64,000 bases of DNA from Pseudoalteromonas luteoviolacea (GCF_001696455.1 NZ_MAUJ01000006.1:62001-126000); one strand, 5' to 3'; shown: positions 31,503-41,545, numbered from the stretch's first letter. A program made the numbers and translations. The notes: generated by a model from the letters alone, not told the origin.

Positions 31503-33146
31503 GTGAAACAGTTACTCTTCCTATGGCTCCTATCAGCCAGCCAGCTTTGTTATGCCCAATTTACGGTTATACACAATGTAAACGGCTACACGCCAACCCG
31601 CACAGGTGAAATAAAGCACTTTTCAACCTTAGTAATAAAAGATGGTAAAGTCGTAAAAACTGGAGACGAAAACACGCTTAAGCAATACCCACAAACTAAG
31701 CCTATTGATGGAAAAGGATTAACTATGCTGCCTGGGTTAATTGATGCTCACGGCCACATTATTGGTTTAGGCAAAAACTTATCTCAATTAGATCTGAGAA
31801 ACAGTATTTCTGTAGAACAGGTTGGCAAACGCCTCACAGATTATGCCAAAGCGAACCCAACCGGCTGGATACTTGGTCGAGGGTGGGACCAATCAAAGTG
31901 GACACCTAGTCGCTTTCCTGCCGCATCCGATTTAGACAAATATGTATCAGACCGTCCGGTTGTGTTAACCCGAGTAGATGGTCACGCAATTTGGGTAAAC
32001 TCAAAAGCTATGGAGCTCACAGGGATTCAAAGTACAGCAACCTCACCGCCAGGCGGAGAAATACTCAGGCTCAAAAATGGTGAGCCCAGCGGAATTTTCA
32101 TTGATAAAGCGGAACTACTGGTCACGAAACACATACCGAGTCCTTCGCACACACAAATAAGTAATGCGTTGGATGCTGCAGCTCAACACTTGCTAAGCCT
32201 TGGGATAACATCCGTTCACGATGCGGGGATTGATTATGCAACATGGCAACTATATCGGCAGAGAGCTAAAGCACAAACCCTTCCGTTGCGTATTTATGCC
32301 ATGCTTAGCGCCTCAGACCCCCTGTTAGACACCATGTTAAAAGCTGGCATATATAAAGAACAATCTGACTACCTCTCCATTCGCAGTGTCAAAATATATG
32401 CCGATGGCGCTCTTGGCAGCCGCGGTGCAGCCCTTTTAACCGAGTACAAAGATAGACCAGGTTATCGTGGCCTCATGCTGGAAAATCAGCCCAATCTTGA
32501 GTCTCTGATAGCAAAAAGTGTCGCATATGGCTTTAGTGCACATACACACGCAATCGGTGACCGTGCTAACCGCATTGTTTTAGATAGCTACCAAAATGTT
32601 TTTAAATTAAAGGGAGGGAAGCTACTTAGAAATAGAATAGAGCATGCCCAATTGGTTGATCTGGCCGATATCCCCAGATTCAAAGAATTGAAAATAATCC
32701 CTTCAATGCAACCTGTTCACGCCACTTCTGATATGCATATGGCAGAGAAGCGCCTCAATCAATCGCAACTTCAAGGTGCTTACGCTTGGCAGTCTTTTCT
32801 CAAGCAAGGAACCAAAGTCGCCGCAGGCTCTGATTTCCCAGTAGAGCTTGCAAACCCTTTTGATGGGCTTTACGCTGCAATTACGCGTATGGACAAAACA
32901 GCTCACCCTGAAGGCGGCTGGCGACCGGCAGAGCGCTTATCAAAACAACAAGCGCTGCAAGCTTTTACGCTCGACGCTGCCCACGCTGCATTTCAAGAGT
33001 TTAAATTGGGTAGCCTAGAGCACGGTAAATGGGCTGATTTTATCTTAATAGACAACGACTACTTCAACTCCGATTTAAACTCACTGTTAACAACACAGGT
33101 GCAGCAAACATGGATAGCTGGAGAGCGCAGATATCTGCGCCATTAA
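31503..33146 (+). CDS. Exported amidohydrolase (YtcJ/Amidohydro_3 family)
   Basis: The 547-residue protein begins with a signal peptide 'MKQLLFLWLLSASQLCYA' (GTG start, AAGG upstream). The metal-dependent hydrolase core shows 'LPGLIDAHGHIIGLGK' (HxH), 'SVKIYADGALGSRGAAL', 'SAHTHAIGDRANRIVLD' and 'VAAGSDFPVELANPFDGLY' (metal Asp). This family includes AepA-like and YtcJ-like proteins whose natural substrates are mostly unknown. The stop overlaps the stop of a convergent small gene. Confidence 0.9.
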   Translation: MKQLLFLWLLSASQLCYAQFTVIHNVNGYTPTRTGEIKHFSTLVIKDGKVVKTGDENTLKQYPQTKPIDGKGLTMLPGLIDAHGHIIGLGKNLSQLDLRNSISVEQVGKRLTDYAKANPTGWILGRGWDQSKWTPSRFPAASDLDKYVSDRPVVLTRVDGHAIWVNSKAMELTGIQSTATSPPGGEILRLKNGEPSGIFIDKAELLVTKHIPSPSHTQISNALDAAAQHLLSLGITSVHDAGIDYATWQLYRQRAKAQTLPLRIYAMLSASDPLLDTMLKAGIYKEQSDYLSIRSVKIYADGALGSRGAALLTEYKDRPGYRGLMLENQPNLESLIAKSVAYGFSAHTHAIGDRANRIVLDSYQNVFKLKGGKLLRNRIEHAQLVDLADIPRFKELKIIPSMQPVHATSDMHMAEKRLNQSQLQGAYAWQSFLKQGTKVAAGSDFPVELANPFDGLYAAITRMDKTAHPEGGWRPAERLSKQQALQAFTLDAAHAAFQEFKLGSLEHGKWADFILIDNDYFNSDLNSLLTTQVQQTWIAGERRYLRH

Positions 33147-33361
33147 TCTTTTGATTTAAGTAGTTTGATCAAGTGATATATATTGACCAATGCGAGTAGC
33201 CCATTGGTCAATACAACTGGCCAAGCACTGATCATTGCACCATAAATGGTAAAACAAATACATCCGGCCAAATTGAACCAACGTAACTTTGTTACATTGG
33301 TCATCATGAGTGAAACCACTAAGAATACAGATGCCAGATAACCTAAATACTCCCAAGTCAT
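33143..33361 (-). CDS. Small YgjV-like inner-membrane protein
   Basis: ATG 33359-33361 with GAGGAGAG upstream gives 72 residues and about three hydrophobic helices: 'YLGYLASVFLVVSLMM', 'LAGCICFTIYGAMI' and 'WPVVLTNGLLALVNIYHLIKLL'. The pattern, including 'TKLRWFNLAGCICFTIYG', resembles half of the YgjV family, which is unstudied. It overlaps the amidohydrolase stop by four bases in convergent orientation. Confidence 0.75.
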   Translation of the reverse strand: MTWEYLGYLASVFLVVSLMMTNVTKLRWFNLAGCICFTIYGAMISAWPVVLTNGLLALVNIYHLIKLLKSKD

Positions 33362-33667
33362 TTGTTCTCTCCTCTTAGTTGGGTTAGCATTAAAATAGCG
33401 ACTACAATAAGCCAATATAATTGAACCTTTATAAGGTCCACCGTGCATTTTTGCACACAGCTGTAAATTGAAAAAGTACGGCAGTCGACTTATCGATTGC
33501 GTAAAATTTTAGTTCACAGAGTTGCGCTTGATAAGGTACTTATCGCGTTAAGGAACCAATGCGACTAAAACTCACAAAGAAGTAACGCGCATAGCACTTG
33601 AATAACGTTGTTCATGCTATCTTTATAATAATTTAATAAATAGGACAATTGTCCGAGAGCCAACCAG
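33362..33667. other. Divergent intergenic region of about 306 bases
   Basis: It carries the upstream signals of the leftward YgjV-like gene and the rightward Crp-like gene. A TATAAT at 33624-33629 is a likely -10 for the Crp-like gene. No reading frame or RNA gene is evident. Confidence 0.5.
33643..33654. promoter_or_regulatory. 12-bp palindrome just before the Crp-like regulator gene
   Basis: GGACAATTGTCC is a perfect palindrome 13 bases upstream of the ATG at 33668 and just downstream of a TATAAT (33624-33629). In that place it would sit over the start of transcription and could serve autorepression. It differs from the Crp and Fnr consensus sites. Confidence 0.4.
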
Positions 33668-34324
33668 ATGTTCCAATATCATTTTTCAACCACTTTGGTA
33701 GAGCAACTATTAAGTTTTGCTGGCAACAGCTTTCAACATCGCAAAAAAGAAATTTTGATTCATCAGGATGAACCTCTGAGTAAGCTCATCCTAGTTAGAA
33801 GCGGCACTGTTTCATTTAGCTACGATGTTGGTAACGGAAGACGTTTGCTACTTGGTCAGTTAGATTGCAATAATACATTGATAGGTGAAATAGAAGCGCT
33901 CAATAATCAGCCATGTATTTATACGGTCAGTTGTCTCAGCGACGTTCAATACAATTTAATAGAGCTCAAACACTGGAGGCAGTTGTTGCTAGAGCAACCT
34001 GAGTTGAGCTTATATACTGCTCAAACAATCGCAGCAAAATTTACTGAGAACCAAAAAATAAACCTCGATAAGCTGCTTTTGCCCCTTAGTTATAACATCG
34101 CCAAAGACTGCCTTTTAAGAGCCGAAAATAACCACCCTACTTTGCTACGCGCATACTCCACAGTGAGTGCCGAAGCAGAGAGGTTTGCAACTACGGAAAG
34201 AGCATATAGACGAGTCGTGAGTGAACTTGTTGAAAAAGGGTTGATAGAAAGAACTAACTCTGGCTTAAAGCCCATAAACTTGGGGCTTTTAAACGAATTT
34301 GTAGAGAGCTTTTCACAAATTTAA
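33668..34324 (+). CDS. Crp/Fnr family transcriptional regulator
   Basis: The 218-residue product has an N-terminal cyclic-nucleotide-binding-type beta roll ('KEILIHQDEPLSKLILVRSGTV', 'LIGEIEALNNQPCIYTVS') and a C-terminal winged helix ('AERFATTERAYRRVVSELVEKGLIER'). The E. coli YeiL protein is the closest type I recall. There is no N-terminal Cys cluster for an iron-sulfur centre, so oxygen sensing like Fnr is unlikely. Neighbours do not show the target. Confidence 0.88.
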   Translation: MFQYHFSTTLVEQLLSFAGNSFQHRKKEILIHQDEPLSKLILVRSGTVSFSYDVGNGRRLLLGQLDCNNTLIGEIEALNNQPCIYTVSCLSDVQYNLIELKHWRQLLLEQPELSLYTAQTIAAKFTENQKINLDKLLLPLSYNIAKDCLLRAENNHPTLLRAYSTVSAEAERFATTERAYRRVVSELVEKGLIERTNSGLKPINLGLLNEFVESFSQI

Positions 34325-34560
34325 TGACATCAATATTATTGTTTTTTTAACATTTTGAAGTTCAGATCCCAATTTGAGATCAATGTGTTATTATTAAAAG
34401 TGAATTTTTGGATAAAGTTAGAACAGTTCACTTGACGAACATTTAATGTACGCTTATCCTCTAAACACTAATTTGCATGCAGGGCAAGGCTGTCTTACAT
34501 CTGCAATTGATTAGTTAAAAACTCTCAGTTTACTTGTATTTAAAGGAAAAGGTAAAAATC

Positions 34561-36216
34561 ATGGGAAATAAAAATTTCAAGCTAACTAAACTTGCCCTAG
34601 CATTGGGTTTAACAGTAAGTTTAGCTGGCTGTTTCAGCGATAATGACAACGATGTTACTGTAACTCCGCCAGATCCGGATCCGGGTACAGTAAAAGTTCC
34701 AACTCCTGACACTCCTGCAGCACTTTCTTCATACGTCTCTGTAACTGTAACTGACAGCTTATCAGGCGACGCTGTGGATAATGCTACAATTACATTTTTC
34801 GAAGCAGGTGAAGCATCAGCAAATGTTACTGACCTTAGTGGTGAGGCAATCACTACTTTAACGTCAGCTGACGGTAGTTTTGCATTCAAGCTCAAAGAAG
34901 ATGCAAACCTTGAATCAATCACACTTTCAATTTCAGCTGCAAACTACCTTGCCAATGCAAGCGTTGTAAGCCTAGCTAATGAAGGTGCTACAAACGTCTC
35001 TGTGAACCTAGTTAGTGCTGATAAAGCGGCAACGAAAACTGAATCTAACCTAGCTACTACTGAGGGTAAACTAGACGCAGATATCATTGTTGATACAGAC
35101 GCAGCTGGCGTTGGCGCAACAGTTTCAATCCCTGCAACTGTTGAATTACAAAACGCAGCTGGCGAAGCCGTTGCTGGTAGCGTAAACATTGAAGTTGTTA
35201 CAGCAGATCTTGAAGCGGCTGACGGTGAAGCAAGTGCAGCAAGTATTATTCCTGGTGGTTTAAACAGCGGTAGTGCAGCAGAAGTACTTGTACCTGCTGC
35301 GGTTGTGACTGTTAATATCACAGCCACACAAGGCGATACAACAACAACAGTTAAGCAGTTGTCAGAAGCAATAACGGTCACTACTGACATCGCAGATACA
35401 TATAGAACTGTAGATGGTAACGAGCTTGTTGCTGGTAATACGTTTGATGTGTATACATTCGACGAAACAAAAGCACAATGGACCAAACTACAAGACAGCA
35501 CAAATAACGACACAGTGGCAACTGTTGGTGCTAAAGTAGACAATAAGTTCCCTACAAGCTTCCAAACTAACCATTTCTCAAGCTTTGTGCCTGTTGAAAG
35601 AGTGGCGGCTTGTACAGATGCGGTTTCTTTCACTCTATCTGGTACAAACGTAAGCGTTCCTGCTGCTGGCTTATTTATGCAGATTCGCTCGAACCGCCTA
35701 GCGCTGAACGAAATTGTAAACAGCAGTACTGGTACTCTATTCGCTGAGGGTCAAGCTGCTAAAAACGGTGTAACGGTAAACTCTCTAGTTAACGTTAATG
35801 TTGTTGATGCAAACGGCAACGTATGGGGTAGCGCAAATAACGTTAACCTATGTGGTGGCGTAACAGTACCTGTTACTGCTCCTGTGACATACGTGAACCA
35901 AGACTTCAGCCTAACATACACGTGTAGCAACACAGACCAAGCAACTACAGAGCTTGATTTTACTGGTGCACTTGTACGTTACAACCAAGCGGGTAAAGCA
36001 CCTCTAATCGCGGCTGAAAGCGCAAACGGTACATACGCGCTAACAGGTCTAGAGTCTGGTGCAACTTATGAAGTATCAGTAATTCCTGTAGGTGTAGATG
36101 TAGGTGATGCTTCACTTACAGTTCCAAACTTTGTAGCTGCTGACGGTGAAGCGGTATCGTTCAACGTCGGGCGTAGCAACTGTCAGTTCTCTGAAGTGTC
36201 AGGCTCTGGTAGCTAA
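34561..36216 (+). CDS. Large surface lipoprotein with beta-sandwich repeats
   Basis: The 551-residue product starts at ATG 34561 (AAAGGAAAAGG upstream). The signal peptide ends in a lipobox LAGC ('LGLTVSLAGCFSDNDND'), followed by an acidic and Pro-rich linker 'TVTPPDPDPGTVKVPTPD'. Domains look like carboxypeptidase-regulatory or Ig-like beta-sandwiches: one at about 50-150 ('YVSVTVTDSLSGDAVDNATI'), others behind, and a final one near 'TGLESGATYEVSVIPV'. Cys pairs in the last third could be disulfides. It is rich in Ala, Thr and Val. Function unknown; surface adhesion or binding is possible. Confidence 0.8.
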   Translation: MGNKNFKLTKLALALGLTVSLAGCFSDNDNDVTVTPPDPDPGTVKVPTPDTPAALSSYVSVTVTDSLSGDAVDNATITFFEAGEASANVTDLSGEAITTLTSADGSFAFKLKEDANLESITLSISAANYLANASVVSLANEGATNVSVNLVSADKAATKTESNLATTEGKLDADIIVDTDAAGVGATVSIPATVELQNAAGEAVAGSVNIEVVTADLEAADGEASAASIIPGGLNSGSAAEVLVPAAVVTVNITATQGDTTTTVKQLSEAITVTTDIADTYRTVDGNELVAGNTFDVYTFDETKAQWTKLQDSTNNDTVATVGAKVDNKFPTSFQTNHFSSFVPVERVAACTDAVSFTLSGTNVSVPAAGLFMQIRSNRLALNEIVNSSTGTLFAEGQAAKNGVTVNSLVNVNVVDANGNVWGSANNVNLCGGVTVPVTAPVTYVNQDFSLTYTCSNTDQATTELDFTGALVRYNQAGKAPLIAAESANGTYALTGLESGATYEVSVIPVGVDVGDASLTVPNFVAADGEAVSFNVGRSNCQFSEVSGSGS

Positions 36217-36238
36217 TATTTTTAAGTAAACTGAACAT

Positions 36239-36267
36239 AAAGCTGTGATTGTTATCGCAGCTTTTTT
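36239..36267 (+). terminator. Terminator after the lipoprotein gene
   Basis: AAAGCTGTGAT (36239-36249) and ATCGCAGCTTT (36254-36264) pair with one mismatch around TGTT and are followed by further T residues. Confidence 0.85.
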
Positions 36268-37112
36268 CTTTCTAAGCTCCCCATAAATGGCTCTCACATA
36301 ATCTCTACTGTTACTTTGGCAGTAATGGGCAGCCTTTCAAACTGTGATTCAGTGATTCACCCCTACACCCATTTAACTCTAGTTTAAACGCACGTATATA
36401 TGTCAATAATGAATCGCATAATGTGGATCGAGCTTCTCTGTACAAGTTGATAAAACTCTTACCCGAGTCATAGAGTTATCACCTAATAATCAAAGCGCAA
36501 TAACTGATACCTCCTTAAAGCTCTCATTACAAAAATCTAACTCGAAAAATAATGATAACCTCGAAAAGATATTCTATATGCTGAATACTGATGATGTGCT
36601 TTTGTAAGCTGCTTTAGCTCGATAAATATTAACACTATCAAGATAGGTGGATAAGTAATAGCCTAGCGGTAACAATCTTTAACACGCAACTTTACACAGC
36701 ATCAAACAATACATAGAGCAATGTACACCTACCACATTATTTATTAATATGCCGTTTTAGCTTTTACTCATTTAGTAAAGAATCAAATATCTTATTCAGC
36801 AACACAAATGATCTACCACGCTTTAGGAGTCTCGTAGTACAAACTCAACTAGATACTAAGCATCAGTATTTTGCACACAGAGAAGGAAATAAATGCAGTT
36901 TGGTAACCACTGTGAGTATTGACGGGAAAAGAGCTGATGCTTACTTTGAATGCTGCTGCTAATTTATTAACTCTAAGTCAAAGAGATTGTATAACTCACT
37001 TGAACAAGTCAAGACAATTTAAAAAGCACACAAGCTAAAGAATGGCCTTTACAGTTGAATGAGTCAGCTGACACACATGCAGTTGCACAGTATCAGCTGA
37101 ACTAGACCTAAC
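36268..37112. other. Gene-free stretch of about 850 bases
   Basis: The stretch lies between the lipoprotein terminator and the end of the yjbH-like gene. It is AT-rich with stops in all frames. I found no reading frame of note, tRNA, direct repeats or clear structure beyond an imperfect palindrome close to the yjbH stop (about 37110-37130). It may be an eroded gene or hold an unrecognised small RNA. Confidence 0.6.
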
Positions 37113-39230
37113 CTACTTATAAGCTAGGTATGCCTCTCTTAGTCTAGGCAAGTTAGAATAAATATAGCCAACAGAGCTACGTCCCTGATTAAAGAATGTT
37201 CTGTTAAGGCTGATATCAGTTTTCGGTGTATAAGCTTGTTGATATACAAGGAAGTTACTATCGTCCCCTACGCGCGTACCCACTTGGTGCCGCCATGCGT
37301 GATTACCTTTGATCTGGCCAAACTTAGTCACATTCATACTTTTGCGCTTAGATAAAGGGATACTCAGAGCTATACCAGCGACTTGTGCATTTGTATCTTC
37401 ACCATACAAGGACACGTAACTATCGCCAAACCAGAAGCGAGTTTCTACCTTAAAACCTTTGTCTTTTCGCCAAAACTTACCACCTGTTACATGAAAAGTA
37501 ATGTCTTGGTCAACCCAGTTATATTGATACTCAACCGTGTGATAATCTCGATCCGAGTTATAATCTTTATAATCAAAAAAGCCGTAGGTATTAGTTACTT
37601 TGTGGTTACCTTCTGGACTAACCCAGGCAGTCTCATTGATAATACCAGTATACTTATAGAACTCTTTAAAGAAGCCTATTCTAGTTTGATTGTAAATACC
37701 AAAAGGTAACTGATATGTCTGGTAGAAAAAGGCGTTGCTTACCCCATTGTCCACCGAACGATCGTTAAATGGTCCCGTATTTTCAAAGTCGTCACTTTCC
37801 GATACCACAGTTTGCGCAGAAACATTAAAACCCGCTCCTTTCCAAACAGGTACGGTGACGTCCGCTCTTAACGCTAGGGAATAATCAAGTACACCCAACT
37901 CAGTTGCATGGGTAGAGCTCAATTCAGGGCTTATAGTTACTCTTGGTTTGAAATACGGGCTATTGGCACTCTCTAACCCAACCCAAGTGATACCACCAAT
38001 ACTTCGCATTGCACCTAACCTAGCGTTGACTTGTGGGCTTTCCCCATTGTCGATAAAGCGTTGGTAGCTTCCAACATCGCCAGAAAGTGATAACATTGGC
38101 AAACCATGATTCTTCAATTGAAGAACAAAATCAGCATTTGTATGAGAAAACAGCTCTGTAATACGCCCGGCTACTAAACCCAATGCATCAATTTCATTGC
38201 GATTGAATACAGAATTCTCGAATGAGACGATAACAACAGGCTTCCTATTAAACCCTACCCTTACAGACTCGAAACCATCGGCGATAAGCACATTTCTCAG
38301 TTTCCGTGCCAGCTTATTCATATCTGCTTTTGGTGTTGTTTGTTTACCCTTCTGTAAATTCGTATCGTTCTCTCGAGCAATGGCCTGTTCAGAGATTCTG
38401 GAACGAGTTTGAGTTGGCACTACTGTATTTGTTACTTTGATAGGCGCTGGAGCTGCTTCTACAGTTTTTTTACGAAGCTGGTATTGCGCTGAGAATGGTG
38501 CTTTAAAGTTGAAGCCCCAATAAACATCTTTTTCTGAGAAATCGGTTCCACTATAGAAGCGGCTTGTTAGTGTAAGCTCACCTAAATCAAACAGCCACTC
38601 TTTTGGCACCGTCACTCGAGCCCCAGCATTTACAGCCTCAGCATCGTATTCTACTTGCAATGCAAACCAATCCAATGGCATCCATTCAATACCACCAAAG
38701 GTACCGTCTAACATACCAGTTGTATGATCGCTACTAGCTATACCAAAAGAAAAGCGAAAGTCATCCCATTCTTTTGAAGCCACTGCAAAATGTGTTTTAT
38801 ATTGGTTTTCGGCACCACCAATATCTTTGCTTCCAATACTCAAACTAAACCAATCTTTAGGTATTAACGGAATACGGTACTTGGCATTAAAGGAAAGATC
38901 TCGAATTTGGTCACCTTCAGCTTGAACATTAGGGTCAAACAAGCTGTCATGAATACTGCTAGCAGCGATAAAGCCGCTCACTTCAAGCCCTTCAAAGAGA
39001 CCTGCTGAAAGCGCAATATTATGACCGTCAACATACTCATTCCCCCGAAAATCAAGCATATTGTTGTAACCTACATCCCACTCTCCAACTTCTAATACTT
39101 CTGCGTTTGTTGTATTAATAAGCCCGGTGAATCCAGTAAATGTTCGGAAAGTATTCAGGTTTTCAGAGGAAAAGCTCGGTGCAGATACAACGACCAAACT
39201 CGATGCAAACAGAGAAAAAAATTTAGACAT
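37113..39230 (-). CDS. YjbH-like outer-membrane exopolysaccharide protein
   Basis: The 705-residue product begins with a signal peptide ('FSLFASSLVVVSAPSFS') and the YjbH family entry 'TGFTGLINTTNAEVLEVGEWDVGYNN'. The N-terminal barrel of about 250 residues is followed by a Pro/Lys linker, a periplasmic-like domain ('KLARKLRNVLIADGFESVRVG') and a second barrel region ending in 'LPRLREAYLAYK'. In E. coli yjbEFGH affects exopolysaccharide. Here yjbE, F and G are missing. It is 236 bases from the end of the polysaccharide gene cluster, same strand. Confidence 0.88.
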   Translation of the reverse strand: MSKFFSLFASSLVVVSAPSFSSENLNTFRTFTGFTGLINTTNAEVLEVGEWDVGYNNMLDFRGNEYVDGHNIALSAGLFEGLEVSGFIAASSIHDSLFDPNVQAEGDQIRDLSFNAKYRIPLIPKDWFSLSIGSKDIGGAENQYKTHFAVASKEWDDFRFSFGIASSDHTTGMLDGTFGGIEWMPLDWFALQVEYDAEAVNAGARVTVPKEWLFDLGELTLTSRFYSGTDFSEKDVYWGFNFKAPFSAQYQLRKKTVEAAPAPIKVTNTVVPTQTRSRISEQAIARENDTNLQKGKQTTPKADMNKLARKLRNVLIADGFESVRVGFNRKPVVIVSFENSVFNRNEIDALGLVAGRITELFSHTNADFVLQLKNHGLPMLSLSGDVGSYQRFIDNGESPQVNARLGAMRSIGGITWVGLESANSPYFKPRVTISPELSSTHATELGVLDYSLALRADVTVPVWKGAGFNVSAQTVVSESDDFENTGPFNDRSVDNGVSNAFFYQTYQLPFGIYNQTRIGFFKEFYKYTGIINETAWVSPEGNHKVTNTYGFFDYKDYNSDRDYHTVEYQYNWVDQDITFHVTGGKFWRKDKGFKVETRFWFGDSYVSLYGEDTNAQVAGIALSIPLSKRKSMNVTKFGQIKGNHAWRHQVGTRVGDDSNFLVYQQAYTPKTDISLNRTFFNQGRSSVGYIYSNLPRLREAYLAYK

Positions 39231-39466
39231 ATTACAAGGTCCAAAGAGTTATATTTATTATAAGTTACACAATCCAATTTAGGACTAACCTGCCCGGTTT
39301 TTAAAGACTCTTGATACAAATTCGTGAAGAGAAAAATACTACCGGGATATCGAATTGCTCAAAACTAATGCAAGTTACCTAACTCAGAGTTGCTATATAA
39401 GGTACTTTTTAAATTAACTTAATATGGGCAATACACATCTTCGTTAGACAACTAACATTTTTTATA

Positions 39467-41416
39467 TCATTTAAAACTAACAACATTCCTATCATCAAAG
39501 TCAATTTGTTCTTTTTTCGCATTCCAAACTAAATCACATATTCCATCAGTTGGGTTGAATCCTGTTGGTGCGTCTAATAACAGTTGTCGGATTTTCTCAT
39601 GCTCAAAATTATGACAGGCAATATCAAGAGCTTCTAAAAAGACATTCAGCTCTGCTAAGGGTAACATTACTTCCTTAGCTGTCATGATCCTTAGGTGGCT
39701 CGTTTTTTCTACATTATCGCCGATTAAGAGCTCTTCATACAGCTTTTCGCCGGGGCGTAAACCAGTGCATTTTATTTCAATGTCACCATGTGGGTTGGTT
39801 TCACTTTTGACTTCAAGCCCAGATAAGTGGACCATTTTAGTCGCCAGATCTTTAATTTTTACCGACTCCCCCATATCCAATACAAACACGTCGCCACCTT
39901 TTCCCATAGCACCGGCTTGAATCACTAGCTGAGCAGCTTCAGGAATCGTCATGAAAAATCGCGTGATATCAGGATGAGTTAAAGTGATAGGCCCACCTTC
40001 TTTAATTTGTCTTCGAAACAAAGGAACGACCGAACCTGATGATCCCAGTACATTGCCGAATCTAACCATACAAAAGCGCGTATTGTGTTTACCGCGTTCT
40101 TTTCCCTGAGCTAAACCCTGCAAACACAATTCAGCCATACGCTTTGTCGTTCCCATGACGTTAGTTGGGCGAACGGCTTTGTCCGTACTCACTAACACAA
40201 AAGTTTCCACCTTTGCATTAATAGCCGCTTTGGCAGAATAATACGTGCCAAATACATTGTTTCGTACGCCTTCAACCACATTATGTTCAACCAAAGGAAC
40301 ATGTTTGTAAGCCGCTGCGTGGTAAACCGTTTGCACACCAAATGCAAGCATGCAAGTTTCCAGTCTGTTTATATGTTGAACTGAGCCCATAATCGGTATC
40401 AATTCAATTTCAAGGTTGTTATTACGAATGACTTCGCTAAGCTCTTTCTCTATTGAGTACAATGCAAATTCGGTCAGCTCGAACAAGACTAGTTTTTTCG
40501 GCGATTGCTTGATAATTTGACGACATAACTCCGAACCAATGGAGCCACCCGCACCAGTTATCATGACTGACTTCCCTTTGATATTGGAGTTCAGTAGGTT
40601 TTCTTTTGGTGCTACAGGATCTCGGCCTAGCAAATCTTCTATTTCGACATCTTTAATTTCATCTAATGTCGCTCTGCCTTCAACCACATCCACCATACCG
40701 GGAATCGTGAGTACTTCTACTGGTAGCTTTTCTAGCTGAGCAAGTATTTCTTTACGGCGTGCTCTACTTTCACTTGGCATAGCCAACAATACTTTTTTAG
40801 CTTTATTTCTTTCTATCAGGTTATAAATACTATCAAATGGGACAACCGGAATGCCTTGTAATATAGCGCCTTGCTTTGACTTATCATCATCAATAAATGC
40901 ACTGACATAATATTCATCGCCAGCACCGATAGCTGGTGACAGCTGTCTGCCCGCAGAGCCTGCACCATATATTACAACTGGAGTCTTATTGACCGTCGCC
41001 ATTCGCCCTACCAAAGCACGAACAACAATCCGCGAACCGCCAACAGCTAAAATAAGTAGCCATGCGTAGATAATAGGCATCGTACGAGGAATGCCTACAT
41101 GAGTGAAAAATGATGCAACGACCAAAACAGTTGTACTTATCACAGTACCGATGACAATGGCACCTACGGCATGCGCTCCAACATAACGCAATACAGCTCG
41201 GTACAAGCCCAGATTTACAAACGCTAGCAAACTACAAGGTAATACGACTGATAATAAAAGCCAGTTCCCTACTTCAAAGAGTGGCTGAAAGCTATCTAGT
41301 CGCACGATCAGGGCCAACCAAAACGCACTTACAATAAAGAGGGTATCAATCACGAGGGTAATAAGGCGCTTTTTAGAGCGAGAGGCTCTTAAAATAGAAT
41401 TGAACCAACTATCCAT
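39467..41416 (-). CDS. WbpM/FlaA1-type membrane nucleotide-sugar 4,6-dehydratase
   Basis: The 649-residue protein has four N-terminal membrane helices, a first Rossmann-like domain ('VIYGAGSAGRQLSPAI') and a C-terminal SDR domain ('SVMITGAGGSIGSELCRQII'). The usual YxxxK is replaced by MxxxK in 'RPTNVMGTTKRMAEL', as in WbpM-type UDP-GlcNAc 4,6-dehydratases. It should make UDP-4-keto-6-deoxy-GlcNAc for QuiNAc or FucNAc. As last gene of the cluster it sits next to the initiating transferase and a WbpV-like reductase, a set known from O-antigen loci. Confidence 0.93.
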   Translation of the reverse strand: MDSWFNSILRASRSKKRLITLVIDTLFIVSAFWLALIVRLDSFQPLFEVGNWLLLSVVLPCSLLAFVNLGLYRAVLRYVGAHAVGAIVIGTVISTTVLVVASFFTHVGIPRTMPIIYAWLLILAVGGSRIVVRALVGRMATVNKTPVVIYGAGSAGRQLSPAIGAGDEYYVSAFIDDDKSKQGAILQGIPVVPFDSIYNLIERNKAKKVLLAMPSESRARRKEILAQLEKLPVEVLTIPGMVDVVEGRATLDEIKDVEIEDLLGRDPVAPKENLLNSNIKGKSVMITGAGGSIGSELCRQIIKQSPKKLVLFELTEFALYSIEKELSEVIRNNNLEIELIPIMGSVQHINRLETCMLAFGVQTVYHAAAYKHVPLVEHNVVEGVRNNVFGTYYSAKAAINAKVETFVLVSTDKAVRPTNVMGTTKRMAELCLQGLAQGKERGKHNTRFCMVRFGNVLGSSGSVVPLFRRQIKEGGPITLTHPDITRFFMTIPEAAQLVIQAGAMGKGGDVFVLDMGESVKIKDLATKMVHLSGLEVKSETNPHGDIEIKCTGLRPGEKLYEELLIGDNVEKTSHLRIMTAKEVMLPLAELNVFLEALDIACHNFEHEKIRQLLLDAPTGFNPTDGICDLVWNAKKEQIDFDDRNVVSFK

Positions 41417-41545
41417 TGTAAATCCTTGAACTTATATACATCGTTATTTACGATGAGTTATTGTTAAAATAATACACAATAAAACGTCAACTGTCATTCA
41501 GTTGCTCTTTTACAATACGGCTTTATAAACTAGCCGATCGATATT

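Noticed and set aside
34944-35633. Long open frame on the minus strand
   Set aside because: It is opposite the lipoprotein gene; its Ala/Val/Ser-rich product is the mirror of the Ala/Thr/Val-rich coding strand, with no ribosome site.
36600-36700. A string like the ops/JUMPstart element (AGCGGTAAC)
   Set aside because: It is too poor a match, is on the wrong side of the leftward cluster, and no operon follows it on the plus strand.
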